DNA of 64,000 nucleotides from Prevotella sp. (lineage in GTDB: Bacteria > Bacteroidota > Bacteroidia > Bacteroidales > Bacteroidaceae), in contig JAGCOB010000004.1 of NCBI GenBank assembly GCA_017645645.1, positions 1 to 64,000 of the forward strand. Direction: 5' to 3'. Positions 1-8,109 of this stretch are shown here, in pieces. Under the pieces are notes generated by a model, which saw nothing but the letters and a program-made list of their open reading frames with translations, had not been told where the DNA came from and did no database searches. The first letter of the stretch is position 1. Each line of letters opens with the position of its first letter. The position numbers were made by a program, and so were the translations under genes.

Positions 1-2910
1 GGTCAGGAGTACCTCGACTCTATCATGAACGAGAAGGTGTACTGCGGAATCTATTCGTTCAAGCAGTGCCGCGAGATGGAAATCGGTCTCGGACTTGACC
101 TGAAAGGTGGTATGAACGTGATCCTTGAGGTTTCTGTACCCGACGTTGTCGACGTACTGGCTGACCACAAGACTGATGCTGCCTACAAGAAGTCAATGGA
201 AGAGGCGAAGAAGGAAGAGGAGACCAGTCAGAGCGACTTCATCTCCCTGTTTATCAAGTATTGGAAGCAGAACTCCAACGGTCGTCCTTTGGCCGCTGTC
301 TTCGCTACCCAGCAGATGAAGGGTAAAGTCAGCACCAACAGCACCGATGCTGAGGTGGAGCGTGCCCTCCGTGCAGAGGTACAGTCTGCTGTTGATAACT
401 CTTTCAACGTTGTCCGCAACCGTATCGATAAGTTTGGTGTCGTCCAGCCCAACATCCAGAAACTGGAAGGTCAGAGCGGACGTATCATGGTGGAGATGCC
501 GGGTATCAAAGAGCCTGAGCGTGTCCGTAAGTTGTTGCAGGGTTCCGCAAACCTGGAGTTCTGGGAGACCTATAACTCTCAGGAGATCTATCCGCTGCTT
601 ACCCAGTTGAACCAGAAGTATGCCGCTACCGGTGGCGAGGCAGAGGAAGTCAAGGACACTACTGCTGTTGCTGCTGCTGACACAACGGCTGTTGCCGACA
701 CGACAAAGGCTGCTGCCAGCGACCTCGCTGCCAAGCTTGCCAAGAAGAGCGACAAGGCTGTTGATGCCAAGGCAAAGGCTGCCGCACTGAAGCAGAACCC
801 GTTGTTTGCTGTCTTCCAGCCACAGCCTCAGGGCCTGGCTATCGTGGGTTATGCCAATGCCCGTGATACCGCTGATGTCAACAAGGTCATCTATTCCGAT
901 ATCGCCCGTCAGATTCTCCCTGCTGAGTGTAAGCTCCGCTGGGGTGCTAAGGCTGAGGACTTCGGCGGCGAGAACACCAAGGGTGACATCTTCGCTTTGT
1001 ATGCCCTGAAGATTACCGAGCCTAACGGACGTGCTCCATTGGAGGGTGACGTGATTACCAATGCCAAGGACGAATTTGACCAGATGGGTCATCCCTCTGT
1101 ATCCATGCAGATGAACTCCGACGGTGCTCGCCGCTGGAGCCAAATCACGAAACAGAACATCGGTCGTGGCGTTGCCATCGTACTCGACGACGCTGTATAC
1201 AGTGCTCCCCGTATCCTCACCCAGATTGACGGAGGAAACTCCTCTATCACCGGTAACTTTACCATCGAGGATACCAAAGACCTTGCCAACACGCTGAACT
1301 CTGGTAAGATGCCGGCTCCTACCCGTATCGTACAGGAAGAAGTTGTTGGTCCGTCACTCGGTGCCCAGTCTATCAAGCAGGGTGTCATCTCATTCATCGT
1401 CGCCTTCGTGCTGTTGATGATCTACATGGTGATGCTGTACGGATTCATCCCAGGAATGCTTGCCAACATGGCACTGCTCTTCAACCTGTTCTTCACCCTC
1501 GGTATCCTGACCTCGTTCCAGGCGGCACTGACGATGCCTGGTATCGCCGGTATCGTACTGACATTAGGTACCGCCGTGGATGCCAACGTGCTCATCTATG
1601 AGCGTACCAAGGAGGAACTCCGCAAGGGACACAGTGTGAAGGAAGCACTGAACCTCGGTTACTCGAATGCCTTCTCTGCTATCTTCGACTCTAACTTCAC
1701 GTCGTTGATTACCGGTATCATCCTGTATGTCTTCGGAACAGGTCCTATCCGTGGTTTCGCAACAACCTTGATGATCGGTATCTGTGTATCGTTCTTCACC
1801 GCCGTCTTCATGACACGTCTGATCTACGATGCCAAGATGAAGAAGGACAAGTGGCAGAACCTGACCTTCTCTACCGCCTACTCTCGCAATATGATGCAGA
1901 ACACGAAGTTCAACTTCATGGGTATGTACAAGAAGTCATTCACCATCTGGGGTATTGCTGCCATCCTGTTCATCATCAGCTTCGCTGTCCGTGGCTTGAG
2001 CCAGAGCATCGACTTCACCGGTGGCCGTAACTATGTGGTGACCCTTGACAAGGAAGTTCCCGTTGAGCAGGTACGTACCACCCTCGCCGGTGCCTTCATC
2101 AATACCATGGGTGAGAATCTGGGTAAGGAGGCTAACACGAGTGTCATCGCCCTCGGTACCGACGGCAAGACTGTTCGTATCTCTACCAACTGGGATATCG
2201 AGTCTAACAACCCACAGGTAGACGACCAGGCAGAGACCATCCTTTACAATGCCTTGAAGAAGGCTGGTCTGGTTAACCAGGCCAATGAGGAAGCTTTCAA
2301 GAATCCTGATGTCCGCGAAGGTGGTTCCATCATCAGTTCTGCAAAGGTAGGTCCTTCAGTAGCTAAGGATATCACCTACGGTGCCATCATCAGTGTGATT
2401 ATCGCTTTGATTGCCATCTTCATCTACATCCTCGTACGTTTCCGCAACTTCGCATACTCCGTAGGTGCTATCATCGCCCTGGCACTCGATGCCCTCATTG
2501 TAATCGGCTTCTACTCCGTATTGTGGGGCTGGGTTCCGATGTCACTGGAGATCGACCAGACGTTCATCGGTGCTATCCTGACGGTAATCGGTTACTCCAT
2601 CAACGATAAAGTGGTGGTCTTCGACCGTGTCCGTGAGAACTTCAACCTGTATGCAAAGCGCGACCGTCAGAGCCTGTTTAATGGTTCTCTGAACCAGACG
2701 CTGGCACGTACCATCAACACCTCTGTGACCACGTTGATCGTGTTGCTGTGTATCTTCATCCTCGGTGGTGACAGCATCCGCAGCTTCTCGTTCGCCATGA
2801 TTCTCGGTGTCATCTTCGGTACTCTGTCGTCTATCTTCATCGCTGCTCCTACAGCCTTCCTCGTGATGGGTAAGACCATCCGTGAGAACGACGTGGAAGA
2901 GACCAAATAA
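1..2910 (+). CDS. secDF: Protein translocase SecDF, fused (5' end outside window)
   Basis: Inner-membrane SecDF, which uses the proton gradient to help pull secreted proteins through SecYEG. The frame is already open at base 1 (it reads GQEYLDSI before the first Met), so the N-terminus is missing. Visible are the SecD motif GLDLKGG near base 90, the P1 periplasmic domain, a membrane block at about 1380-1830 with DANVLIYERTKEE, then a SecF half starting at IDFTGG (about 2008) and ending in a membrane block with NDKVVVFDRVREN (about 2602). The two halves are one polypeptide, as is usual in Bacteroidota. An Ala/Thr/Lys/Asp-rich low-complexity stretch (about 636-800) interrupts P1. A terminator follows the stop. 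Confidence 0.96.
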   Translation, partial: GQEYLDSIMNEKVYCGIYSFKQCREMEIGLGLDLKGGMNVILEVSVPDVVDVLADHKTDAAYKKSMEEAKKEEETSQSDFISLFIKYWKQNSNGRPLAAVFATQQMKGKVSTNSTDAEVERALRAEVQSAVDNSFNVVRNRIDKFGVVQPNIQKLEGQSGRIMVEMPGIKEPERVRKLLQGSANLEFWETYNSQEIYPLLTQLNQKYAATGGEAEEVKDTTAVAAADTTAVADTTKAAASDLAAKLAKKSDKAVDAKAKAAALKQNPLFAVFQPQPQGLAIVGYANARDTADVNKVIYSDIARQILPAECKLRWGAKAEDFGGENTKGDIFALYALKITEPNGRAPLEGDVITNAKDEFDQMGHPSVSMQMNSDGARRWSQITKQNIGRGVAIVLDDAVYSAPRILTQIDGGNSSITGNFTIEDTKDLANTLNSGKMPAPTRIVQEEVVGPSLGAQSIKQGVISFIVAFVLLMIYMVMLYGFIPGMLANMALLFNLFFTLGILTSFQAALTMPGIAGIVLTLGTAVDANVLIYERTKEELRKGHSVKEALNLGYSNAFSAIFDSNFTSLITGIILYVFGTGPIRGFATTLMIGICVSFFTAVFMTRLIYDAKMKKDKWQNLTFSTAYSRNMMQNTKFNFMGMYKKSFTIWGIAAILFIISFAVRGLSQSIDFTGGRNYVVTLDKEVPVEQVRTTLAGAFINTMGENLGKEANTSVIALGTDGKTVRISTNWDIESNNPQVDDQAETILYNALKKAGLVNQANEEAFKNPDVREGGSIISSAKVGPSVAKDITYGAIISVIIALIAIFIYILVRFRNFAYSVGAIIALALDALIVIGFYSVLWGWVPMSLEIDQTFIGAILTVIGYSINDKVVVFDRVRENFNLYAKRDRQSLFNGSLNQTLARTINTSVTTLIVLLCIFILGGDSIRSFSFAMILGVIFGTLSSIFIAAPTAFLVMGKTIRENDVEETK

Positions 2911-2938
2911 GGATTACACCTTATTATATATATAAAGT

Positions 2939-2974
2939 CAGCCCGCATCCAATGATGGATACGGGCTGATTTTT
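2939..2974. terminator. Rho-independent terminator after secDF
   Basis: A 12-bp stem with one mismatch (CAGCCCGCATCC with GGATACGGGCTG) around the loop AATGAT, followed on the + strand by ATTTTTGTTTG. The minus-strand side is also T-rich, so it may serve the convergent pnuT gene too. Confidence 0.8.
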
Positions 2975-2987
2975 GTTTGTCAACGGA

Positions 2988-3566
2988 TTACCGCTTCAAA
3001 AGACCTTTCCATTTATAATAGCCTGCCACAGCGATGATGACGTAGAGTCCGTAGAGTCCTGCCTTGAAGGGTATCCCCTTTTGGATATAGAGCATGGTAC
3101 ATACAGCATCCACGACAATCCAGAAAAGCCATTGTTCCAGGTATTTCCGGGCGAGTGCCCAGAGTCCCACAAAAGAGAGGGCGTTGGTAAACGAGTCGAG
3201 TACAGGTACGGTGGAATTGGTCCACGTCACTAATATATAATAGGTCACACCCCAGGCCATGAAGAAAAATACCGTGACAGGCAGGTATTTCTTTTTCGGC
3301 ATGTGGATGATCGGCAGTGGCAGATGGAGCTTCTTTGTTTTCTTGAATTTCCAGATGGCAAATCCGTAGAAGGCTGCCAACGTATAATATACCGCCATGC
3401 CTGCATCGCCATAGAGTCCATGCTGCCAGTAGAGCACCACGTCCAGTGCCGGCATGATAATACCTACCACCCACAGCCAGATATTGACACGATATTCAAG
3501 CCATATATAGATCAGCCCGAGTATCGTGGTAAAGATGTCTAACCAATGTCCTGAAAGATACTCCAT
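2988..3566 (-). CDS. pnuT: PnuC-family thiamine transporter (PnuT)
   Basis: A 192-residue inner-membrane protein of the PnuC/PnuT vitamin uptake family, with about seven hydrophobic segments and family landmarks such as YRVNIWLW near the N-terminus and repeated W/Y-rich membrane turns. PnuC members carry nicotinamide riboside and PnuT members carry thiamine. The thiamine role is inferred from context: the gene starts 8 bases after a TonB-dependent receptor that is itself led by a TPP riboswitch on the same strand. Facilitators of this type rely on intracellular phosphorylation to trap the substrate, but no thiamine pyrophosphokinase gene follows here. Length is normal for the family. Confidence 0.85.
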   Translation of the reverse strand: MEYLSGHWLDIFTTILGLIYIWLEYRVNIWLWVVGIIMPALDVVLYWQHGLYGDAGMAVYYTLAAFYGFAIWKFKKTKKLHLPLPIIHMPKKKYLPVTVFFFMAWGVTYYILVTWTNSTVPVLDSFTNALSFVGLWALARKYLEQWLFWIVVDAVCTMLYIQKGIPFKAGLYGLYVIIAVAGYYKWKGLLKR

Positions 3567-3574
3567 ACCCTTAA

Positions 3575-5962
3575 CTAAAAGCGAAGTGTCACATTTCCCA
3601 TCATCGTGAATCCCGCCATCGGAATGAAACCGATCTGGTAGTAACGGTTGTCATTGTCATGACCGCCACTGACATAGATGGCAGAGTACACCCATCCACT
3701 GGCAGCATAGCGACGGTTGAAGAGGTTGTTGAAATTCAGTCCGAAGACACACTCCCTCAGGATTCTCTTGGGCTTCAGCGTATAGCTCAACGAGAGGTTC
3801 GACGTGCTATAGGCAGGCAGGGAACGGTCTTTGTTCTCTGTATTGTCAAGATACTGGCGACTCACATAATTGGTATGCCATACTGCCTGTATACCCTTCC
3901 AGTGGATATTTACAAAGCCGTTGAGGATGGCGGAGGGACTGAAAGCAAGGGTGGAGTTATCATAGTGGAAAGTCGCCTCTCCGTTGTCCCAGTCTTCCAC
4001 AACCTCGTCAAAGTCCTTGATCCTGTTCTTGCTCAGGGCGGCATTACCCTCGAGAGCCAGCCAAGGGGTCACATTCACACCTGCCTGCAACTCCATACCT
4101 AAACGATAAGAGTCCTTGATATTCGTCGTCAGGTTCTCACCGATATCACTCACTGCACCCGTCTGCACAAACTGGTCTTTGTAGTCCATATAATAAAGGT
4201 TCACACCCACGTGCCAGTTCTCGCCTGTAAAGGTATAGCCCAGTTCGTAGTCCATCAACTGCTCTGCTTTGGGGGCAGGATAAGAGCCGTTATCCGTGTA
4301 GTTATTACGCTCCGGCTCACGGTGACTCATCGCCAGCGAGCCATAGACACGGTGTCCGTTGAGGCTCCATGAGAAGCCCGCCTTGGGATTGAAGAAGTCA
4401 TACTTCTTGTTGATGTCGAGGAGGTGGTTGTAGTATCTGCTGCCCTCTTCATAGAACTTGTCGTTGAAGCCGTCAGTCTTGTAGCCTACATGGCGGTACT
4501 GGATGTCGGCAAACACGTCCCACTGGTCGTTGATGTGGTAGGCAGCCTTCACAAATACGTTGCCGTCCAACTTATGGGCATCGCTGTCGTAGTACTTGAA
4601 GTCTACATCACCTCCTGTCGTATTTCCGTCGTTGGTGTCAGGATGTTGCAGCCAGACGAGATACTGCCGTACAACCTCATTGCCGGCATAGGTGATGTGA
4701 CCAAAGTGGTTACCGTCGAAATTCTGCAACGACCCTCCACCGATGATATCCCAGTGGTCATCCTTGTAGTTGGCATTCCATACCAGTCCATAGGTGTGTT
4801 GCGTCATCCCTTTCTTGCGTATGAAGTCGGAGCGCTTGATGAAGTTCCCTTCAGCATCATTGACTGTCAGTCCGAACTTCGAGAGTTTGTTGTTCGGGCG
4901 GAACTCCTCATAATAGCCATAGCCGTAGGTATAGTGCAGGGTTGCCGTCGTCGACCAGTGATCATTGATGTCCCATGCGGCAGACAGGATATTGTGGTTC
5001 TGCCAGAAATTGTCCGTGGTTCTGCTCCAGAAAGAACCGTCAGCCATCCTATAGCGTTCTGTCGTGTAGGTACCGTCATCGTTGATGATCAACTGCTCAT
5101 ACAGCGAGTTATACTTGCCCAGTCCGACGTTCCACATATCTTTATAGGTCTTGATGCCTGTCTTCACGCCATAGGTACCGTCCATGATACTCAGGTCGTT
5201 AGTACCTGCCGTCACACCGTTCCAGGCCTGTCCCGTACACTCGAAGTTGCCAATGTTCTTGTATCTGACAGTAAAACGGTCAGACACATAGGTTAGTCCT
5301 CCGTAATAGGAACCGCTACGTCCTTTCGTACCATGCACAAAACCATCGGTATGTGTCTCATGGTAGGCACCATCCAGTATCCAGTGATTGCCCAATAATC
5401 CCGTAGAGAACTTTCCTCCCACGTTGAAGGTGTTAAAAGAACCGTAAGAGAACGTAATCTCGCCCCCCAGGCGTTGCAAGGGTGTTGCAGACGAGAGTGC
5501 CACTGTACCACCGAAGGCTCCGTCGCCATTGGTGGAACTACCCACGCCACGCTGTATCTGTACACTTCCCAACAACGAGCTGTAGGAGTTCATATTCGCC
5601 CAGAACACACACTGGTCCTCAGGAGAATTCAAGGGTACGCCATCCAGTGTCACATTGATACGGGAGTCACCGGCACCACGGATACGCATGTATGTCGTTC
5701 CGACTCCCAAACCATTCTCACTCCAGGCAAGTACGCCAGGAGTCTGAGAGAAAAGGAACGGCAGTTCCTTGCCAGTCTTCGAAAACTCGCTGAGTTCTTT
5801 CTTCTTGATATTGGTAACGGCATACGGTGCATTCTTTTGTGCACGAACCCCCTGTACCACTACTTCCTGTAACTGTTCTACCTTGGTGGAGTCATACTCC
5901 ACAGACTCAGCCTGTACCGTCATCACGGCACCCAGCATCCCTAAAAAAAACAATCTTCTCAT
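3575..5962 (-). CDS. TonB-dependent outer membrane receptor, thiamine uptake
   Basis: A 795-residue outer membrane receptor. It has a signal peptide (MRRLFFLGMLGAVMTVQA), a short N-terminal segment, a plug domain (about residues 45-160, with TPGVLAW and MRIRGAGDSRINVTLDGVP), and a 22-strand-type barrel ending in an aromatic residue (GNVTLRF). It lacks the CarboxypepD_reg domain found in SusC-like proteins. It is the first gene after the TPP riboswitch and is followed by pnuT, so it fits the Bacteroidetes thiamine receptor (OMthi) that passes thiamine or its phosphates to the periplasm. Substrate is inferred from regulation and neighbour, not from binding residues. Confidence 0.88.
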   Translation of the reverse strand: MRRLFFLGMLGAVMTVQAESVEYDSTKVEQLQEVVVQGVRAQKNAPYAVTNIKKKELSEFSKTGKELPFLFSQTPGVLAWSENGLGVGTTYMRIRGAGDSRINVTLDGVPLNSPEDQCVFWANMNSYSSLLGSVQIQRGVGSSTNGDGAFGGTVALSSATPLQRLGGEITFSYGSFNTFNVGGKFSTGLLGNHWILDGAYHETHTDGFVHGTKGRSGSYYGGLTYVSDRFTVRYKNIGNFECTGQAWNGVTAGTNDLSIMDGTYGVKTGIKTYKDMWNVGLGKYNSLYEQLIINDDGTYTTERYRMADGSFWSRTTDNFWQNHNILSAAWDINDHWSTTATLHYTYGYGYYEEFRPNNKLSKFGLTVNDAEGNFIKRSDFIRKKGMTQHTYGLVWNANYKDDHWDIIGGGSLQNFDGNHFGHITYAGNEVVRQYLVWLQHPDTNDGNTTGGDVDFKYYDSDAHKLDGNVFVKAAYHINDQWDVFADIQYRHVGYKTDGFNDKFYEEGSRYYNHLLDINKKYDFFNPKAGFSWSLNGHRVYGSLAMSHREPERNNYTDNGSYPAPKAEQLMDYELGYTFTGENWHVGVNLYYMDYKDQFVQTGAVSDIGENLTTNIKDSYRLGMELQAGVNVTPWLALEGNAALSKNRIKDFDEVVEDWDNGEATFHYDNSTLAFSPSAILNGFVNIHWKGIQAVWHTNYVSRQYLDNTENKDRSLPAYSTSNLSLSYTLKPKRILRECVFGLNFNNLFNRRYAASGWVYSAIYVSGGHDNDNRYYQIGFIPMAGFTMMGNVTLRF

Positions 5963-6039
5963 ACCTTTACTTTTTAATTTTTACATTATTAAATTATAAA
6001 ATGTCGTAAAGGGGGTTGTATCGATTTCTGAACTCTATC

Positions 6040-6112
6040 ATCCCTACGTCGGTATGACCCGCATCAGGTTAAGAGGGTATCATCTCAGCCGCCAACAGAC
6101 GGCACCCCTTGA
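6040..6112 (-). promoter_or_regulatory. TPP riboswitch (THI element)
   Basis: Read on the minus strand this holds the conserved thi-box landmarks in order: GGGGTGCC, GGCTGAGATGATACCC, ACCTGATGCGGGTCATACC and GACGTAGGGA. These are the pyrimidine-sensor (CTGAGA) and pyrophosphate-sensor (ACCTGAT, CGTAGGGA) parts of the TPP aptamer. It lies about 80 bases upstream of the receptor start. TPP binding is expected to switch off the receptor-pnuT operon. I see no strong downstream terminator stem, so control of translation initiation is more likely than transcription termination. Confidence 0.97.
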
Positions 6113-6123
6113 TAAATCGGAGG

Positions 6124-6154
6124 CAAAGGTAGATAAAAATGTTTAAAAAACAAA
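6124..6154 (-). promoter_or_regulatory. Bacteroidetes promoter of the thiamine operon
   Basis: Minus-strand TTTG (6151-6154), 19-base spacer, TACCTTTG (6124-6131). Transcription would start near 6118, just ahead of the riboswitch. Confidence 0.75.
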
Positions 6155-6173
6155 ATATATCCAGTTATTTTTG

Positions 6174-6181
6174 TATATTTG
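6174..6181 (+). promoter_or_regulatory. -7 element for the GHMP kinase gene
   Basis: TATATTTG on the + strand matches the -7 consensus TAnnTTTG; no clear -33 TTTG is seen. It ends only 9 bases before the ATG at 6191, so the predicted leader is only about 5 bases. Confidence 0.5.
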
Positions 6182-6190
6182 CCCTCAACT

Positions 6191-7333
6191 ATGGAAAAAT
6201 ATCAATATCATATCTTTTCGCCCTATCGGGTATGTCCCTTGGGCGCACATGTGGATCACCAACACGGACTGGTGACGGGTTTTGCTATCGACAAAGGTGT
6301 CGATTTGTGGTTCAACATACGGGAGGACAGTGTCGTCAAGCTGTCGTCACGGACATTTGAGGGTGACGTGGAGTTTCATGTGACGACTCCCTCACAGGTC
6401 CGTGAGCACCACTGGGGTGACTATGCCCGGGGTGCGAAGTATGCCCTGCGTAAACGTTTCGAACTGACAAAAGGTATCGAGGGAGTCATCCAAGGGTCAC
6501 TGCCCGTAGGAGGTCTCTCGTCCAGTGCCGCTGTCCTGATTGCCTATGTGATGGCTTTCGCCAAGGCGAATGATATCACCTTGCAACCTTTTGAGGTTGT
6601 AAAAATTGCCTCAGAGGCGGAACGGGAATATATCGGATTGAACAACGGACTGCTTGACCAAGCATGTATTGCCCTGGGCAAAAAAGACGGACTGCTGTTC
6701 CTCGACTGCGACAGTAACGATTGGCGTATCATCAAGCGGAATCCGGAGATGCCCGATTTCGAGATCGGTATCTTCTTCTCCGGATTGACCCGCTCGTTGG
6801 TAAACAGCGATTATAACCTGCGAGTCTATGAGTGTAAGACGGCGGCATGGAATATGCTGGCGTATACAGACCAGCCCTTGAAGACCTTCGACAAGACATT
6901 CCTGCGTGACATCCCCAAGGCAACTTTCGAGAAGACACGCATCGCCATGCCTGCCCGTTTTGCCCGTCGTGCCGAGCATTTCTACTCGGAATACCGCCGG
7001 GTACGTCAGGGGGTGACGGCATGGGAGACGGGAAACCTGAAACTTTTCGGAAAACTATCGTTCGACTCCTGTGAGAGTTCCATCCATAACTATGAGTGTG
7101 GCAGTCCTGAGTTGATTGCCATCTATGAGATTATGCGCAGTCTACCTGGTGTCTATGGCGGCAGGTTCAGCGGTGCCGGTTTCAAGGGTGCCTGTATCGC
7201 CCTTGTCGACCCAGCCTACAAGAAGGAGATAGAGAAGGAGCTCACCCGTCGTTACCTGGAGGAGTTCCCAGAGTATGAGAAAACATTCAAGGTGTTCTGG
7301 GTACGTCCAGATGAAGGAGCGAGGTTTTGTTAG
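6191..7333 (+). CDS. GHMP sugar kinase, galacturonokinase-like
   Basis: A 380-residue cytosolic kinase of the galactokinase/GHMP superfamily, expected to make a sugar-1-phosphate. It has the substrate-binding start (SPYRVCPLGAHVDHQHG in place of the galactokinase APGRVNLIGEHTDY), the ATP loop GSLPVGGLSSSAAV (about residues 101-114), GLNNGLLDQ, and the C-terminal motif GRFSGAGFKGACIA. The first motif, WGDYARGAKYAL, NLRVYECKTAA and PGVYGGRFSGAGF match what I recall of plant galacturonokinase better than bacterial GalK. ATG 6191 is used; an upstream in-frame TTG lies inside the -7 box. A nucleotidyltransferase gene follows after 30 bases. Substrate (galacturonate or another sugar) is unproven. 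Confidence 0.82.
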   Translation: MEKYQYHIFSPYRVCPLGAHVDHQHGLVTGFAIDKGVDLWFNIREDSVVKLSSRTFEGDVEFHVTTPSQVREHHWGDYARGAKYALRKRFELTKGIEGVIQGSLPVGGLSSSAAVLIAYVMAFAKANDITLQPFEVVKIASEAEREYIGLNNGLLDQACIALGKKDGLLFLDCDSNDWRIIKRNPEMPDFEIGIFFSGLTRSLVNSDYNLRVYECKTAAWNMLAYTDQPLKTFDKTFLRDIPKATFEKTRIAMPARFARRAEHFYSEYRRVRQGVTAWETGNLKLFGKLSFDSCESSIHNYECGSPELIAIYEIMRSLPGVYGGRFSGAGFKGACIALVDPAYKKEIEKELTRRYLEEFPEYEKTFKVFWVRPDEGARFC

Positions 7334-7363
7334 TGTAAAGTATAGAGTTGAGAGTGTAGCATT

Positions 7364-8095
7364 ATGATTAATGTAGTAATAGCGGCAGGATATGCCACGA
7401 GACTGGGAGAACTGACGAAGAACTTCCCGAAGCCTTTGTTGAAGATTGGTGAGAGCACTATCCTCGGACGGATGCTCGACGACATCGACCAGATTCCTGA
7501 CATCAAGGAACATGTCATCATCACCAACCACAAGTTTGCACCTATCTTTGAGGAGTGGAAACAGAAACAGCATTATACCAAACCCGTTACCATCATCGAC
7601 GACGGTACCTCGACCAACGAGACACGCCTGGGTGCCGTCTGTGACTTGCTGTTTGCAATGGAGCAACTCCATATCAATGACGACATGCTTGTTGTCGCCG
7701 CCGACAACCTGTTGTTCTTCTCCTTCCAGGAGTTTGTCGACTTCGCCAAGGAGAAGGGTACTTCCTGTATCATGTGTCACGAGCAGCCGAGTATCGAAAA
7801 ACTGCAACGCACGGGAGTCATCGTGGTTGATGACCAGATGAAGGTTCTGAACATGGAGGAGAAACCTCAAGAGCCAAAGAGCCACTGGGCAGTGCCACCT
7901 TTCTATATTTATAAGAAAGAAGACCTCGACCTCATACGTCATTCTGTAGAGAACGGCTGCGGAAAAGATGCCCCTGGCAACCTCGCCCATTATATGGTAG
8001 ACCACACTACCATCCATGCCTGGAAGATGACGGCAGGACGCTTTGATATCGGCAGTCTCGACACCTATTACGAGGCTGTGGAGAGATTCGGGTAA
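7364..8095 (+). CDS. Sugar-1-phosphate nucleotidyltransferase
   Basis: A 243-residue enzyme of the NTP_transferase family (glucose-1-phosphate thymidylyl/uridylyltransferase type). The N-terminal nucleotide-binding signature reads AAGYATRLGELTKNFPKPLL, and there is a metal-ligand-like AADN (about residue 107) and a sugar-binding region near KVLNMEEKP. It lacks the left-handed beta-helix of acetylated-sugar enzymes. Its start lies 30 bases after the kinase stop, so the pair probably works in series: sugar to sugar-1-phosphate to NDP-sugar. Nucleotide and sugar specificity cannot be read from the sequence. Confidence 0.85.
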   Translation: MINVVIAAGYATRLGELTKNFPKPLLKIGESTILGRMLDDIDQIPDIKEHVIITNHKFAPIFEEWKQKQHYTKPVTIIDDGTSTNETRLGAVCDLLFAMEQLHINDDMLVVAADNLLFFSFQEFVDFAKEKGTSCIMCHEQPSIEKLQRTGVIVVDDQMKVLNMEEKPQEPKSHWAVPPFYIYKKEDLDLIRHSVENGCGKDAPGNLAHYMVDHTTIHAWKMTAGRFDIGSLDTYYEAVERFG

Positions 8096-8109
8096 ACACT
8101 CAGGAAAAC

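Noticed and set aside
193..1143. Open frame of 316 codons antisense to secDF
   Set aside because: Shadow of the conserved SecDF frame with no recognisable protein features.
7142..8017. Open frame of 291 codons antisense to the kinase and nucleotidyltransferase genes
   Set aside because: Covers two well-supported genes on the other strand and shows no family signature.
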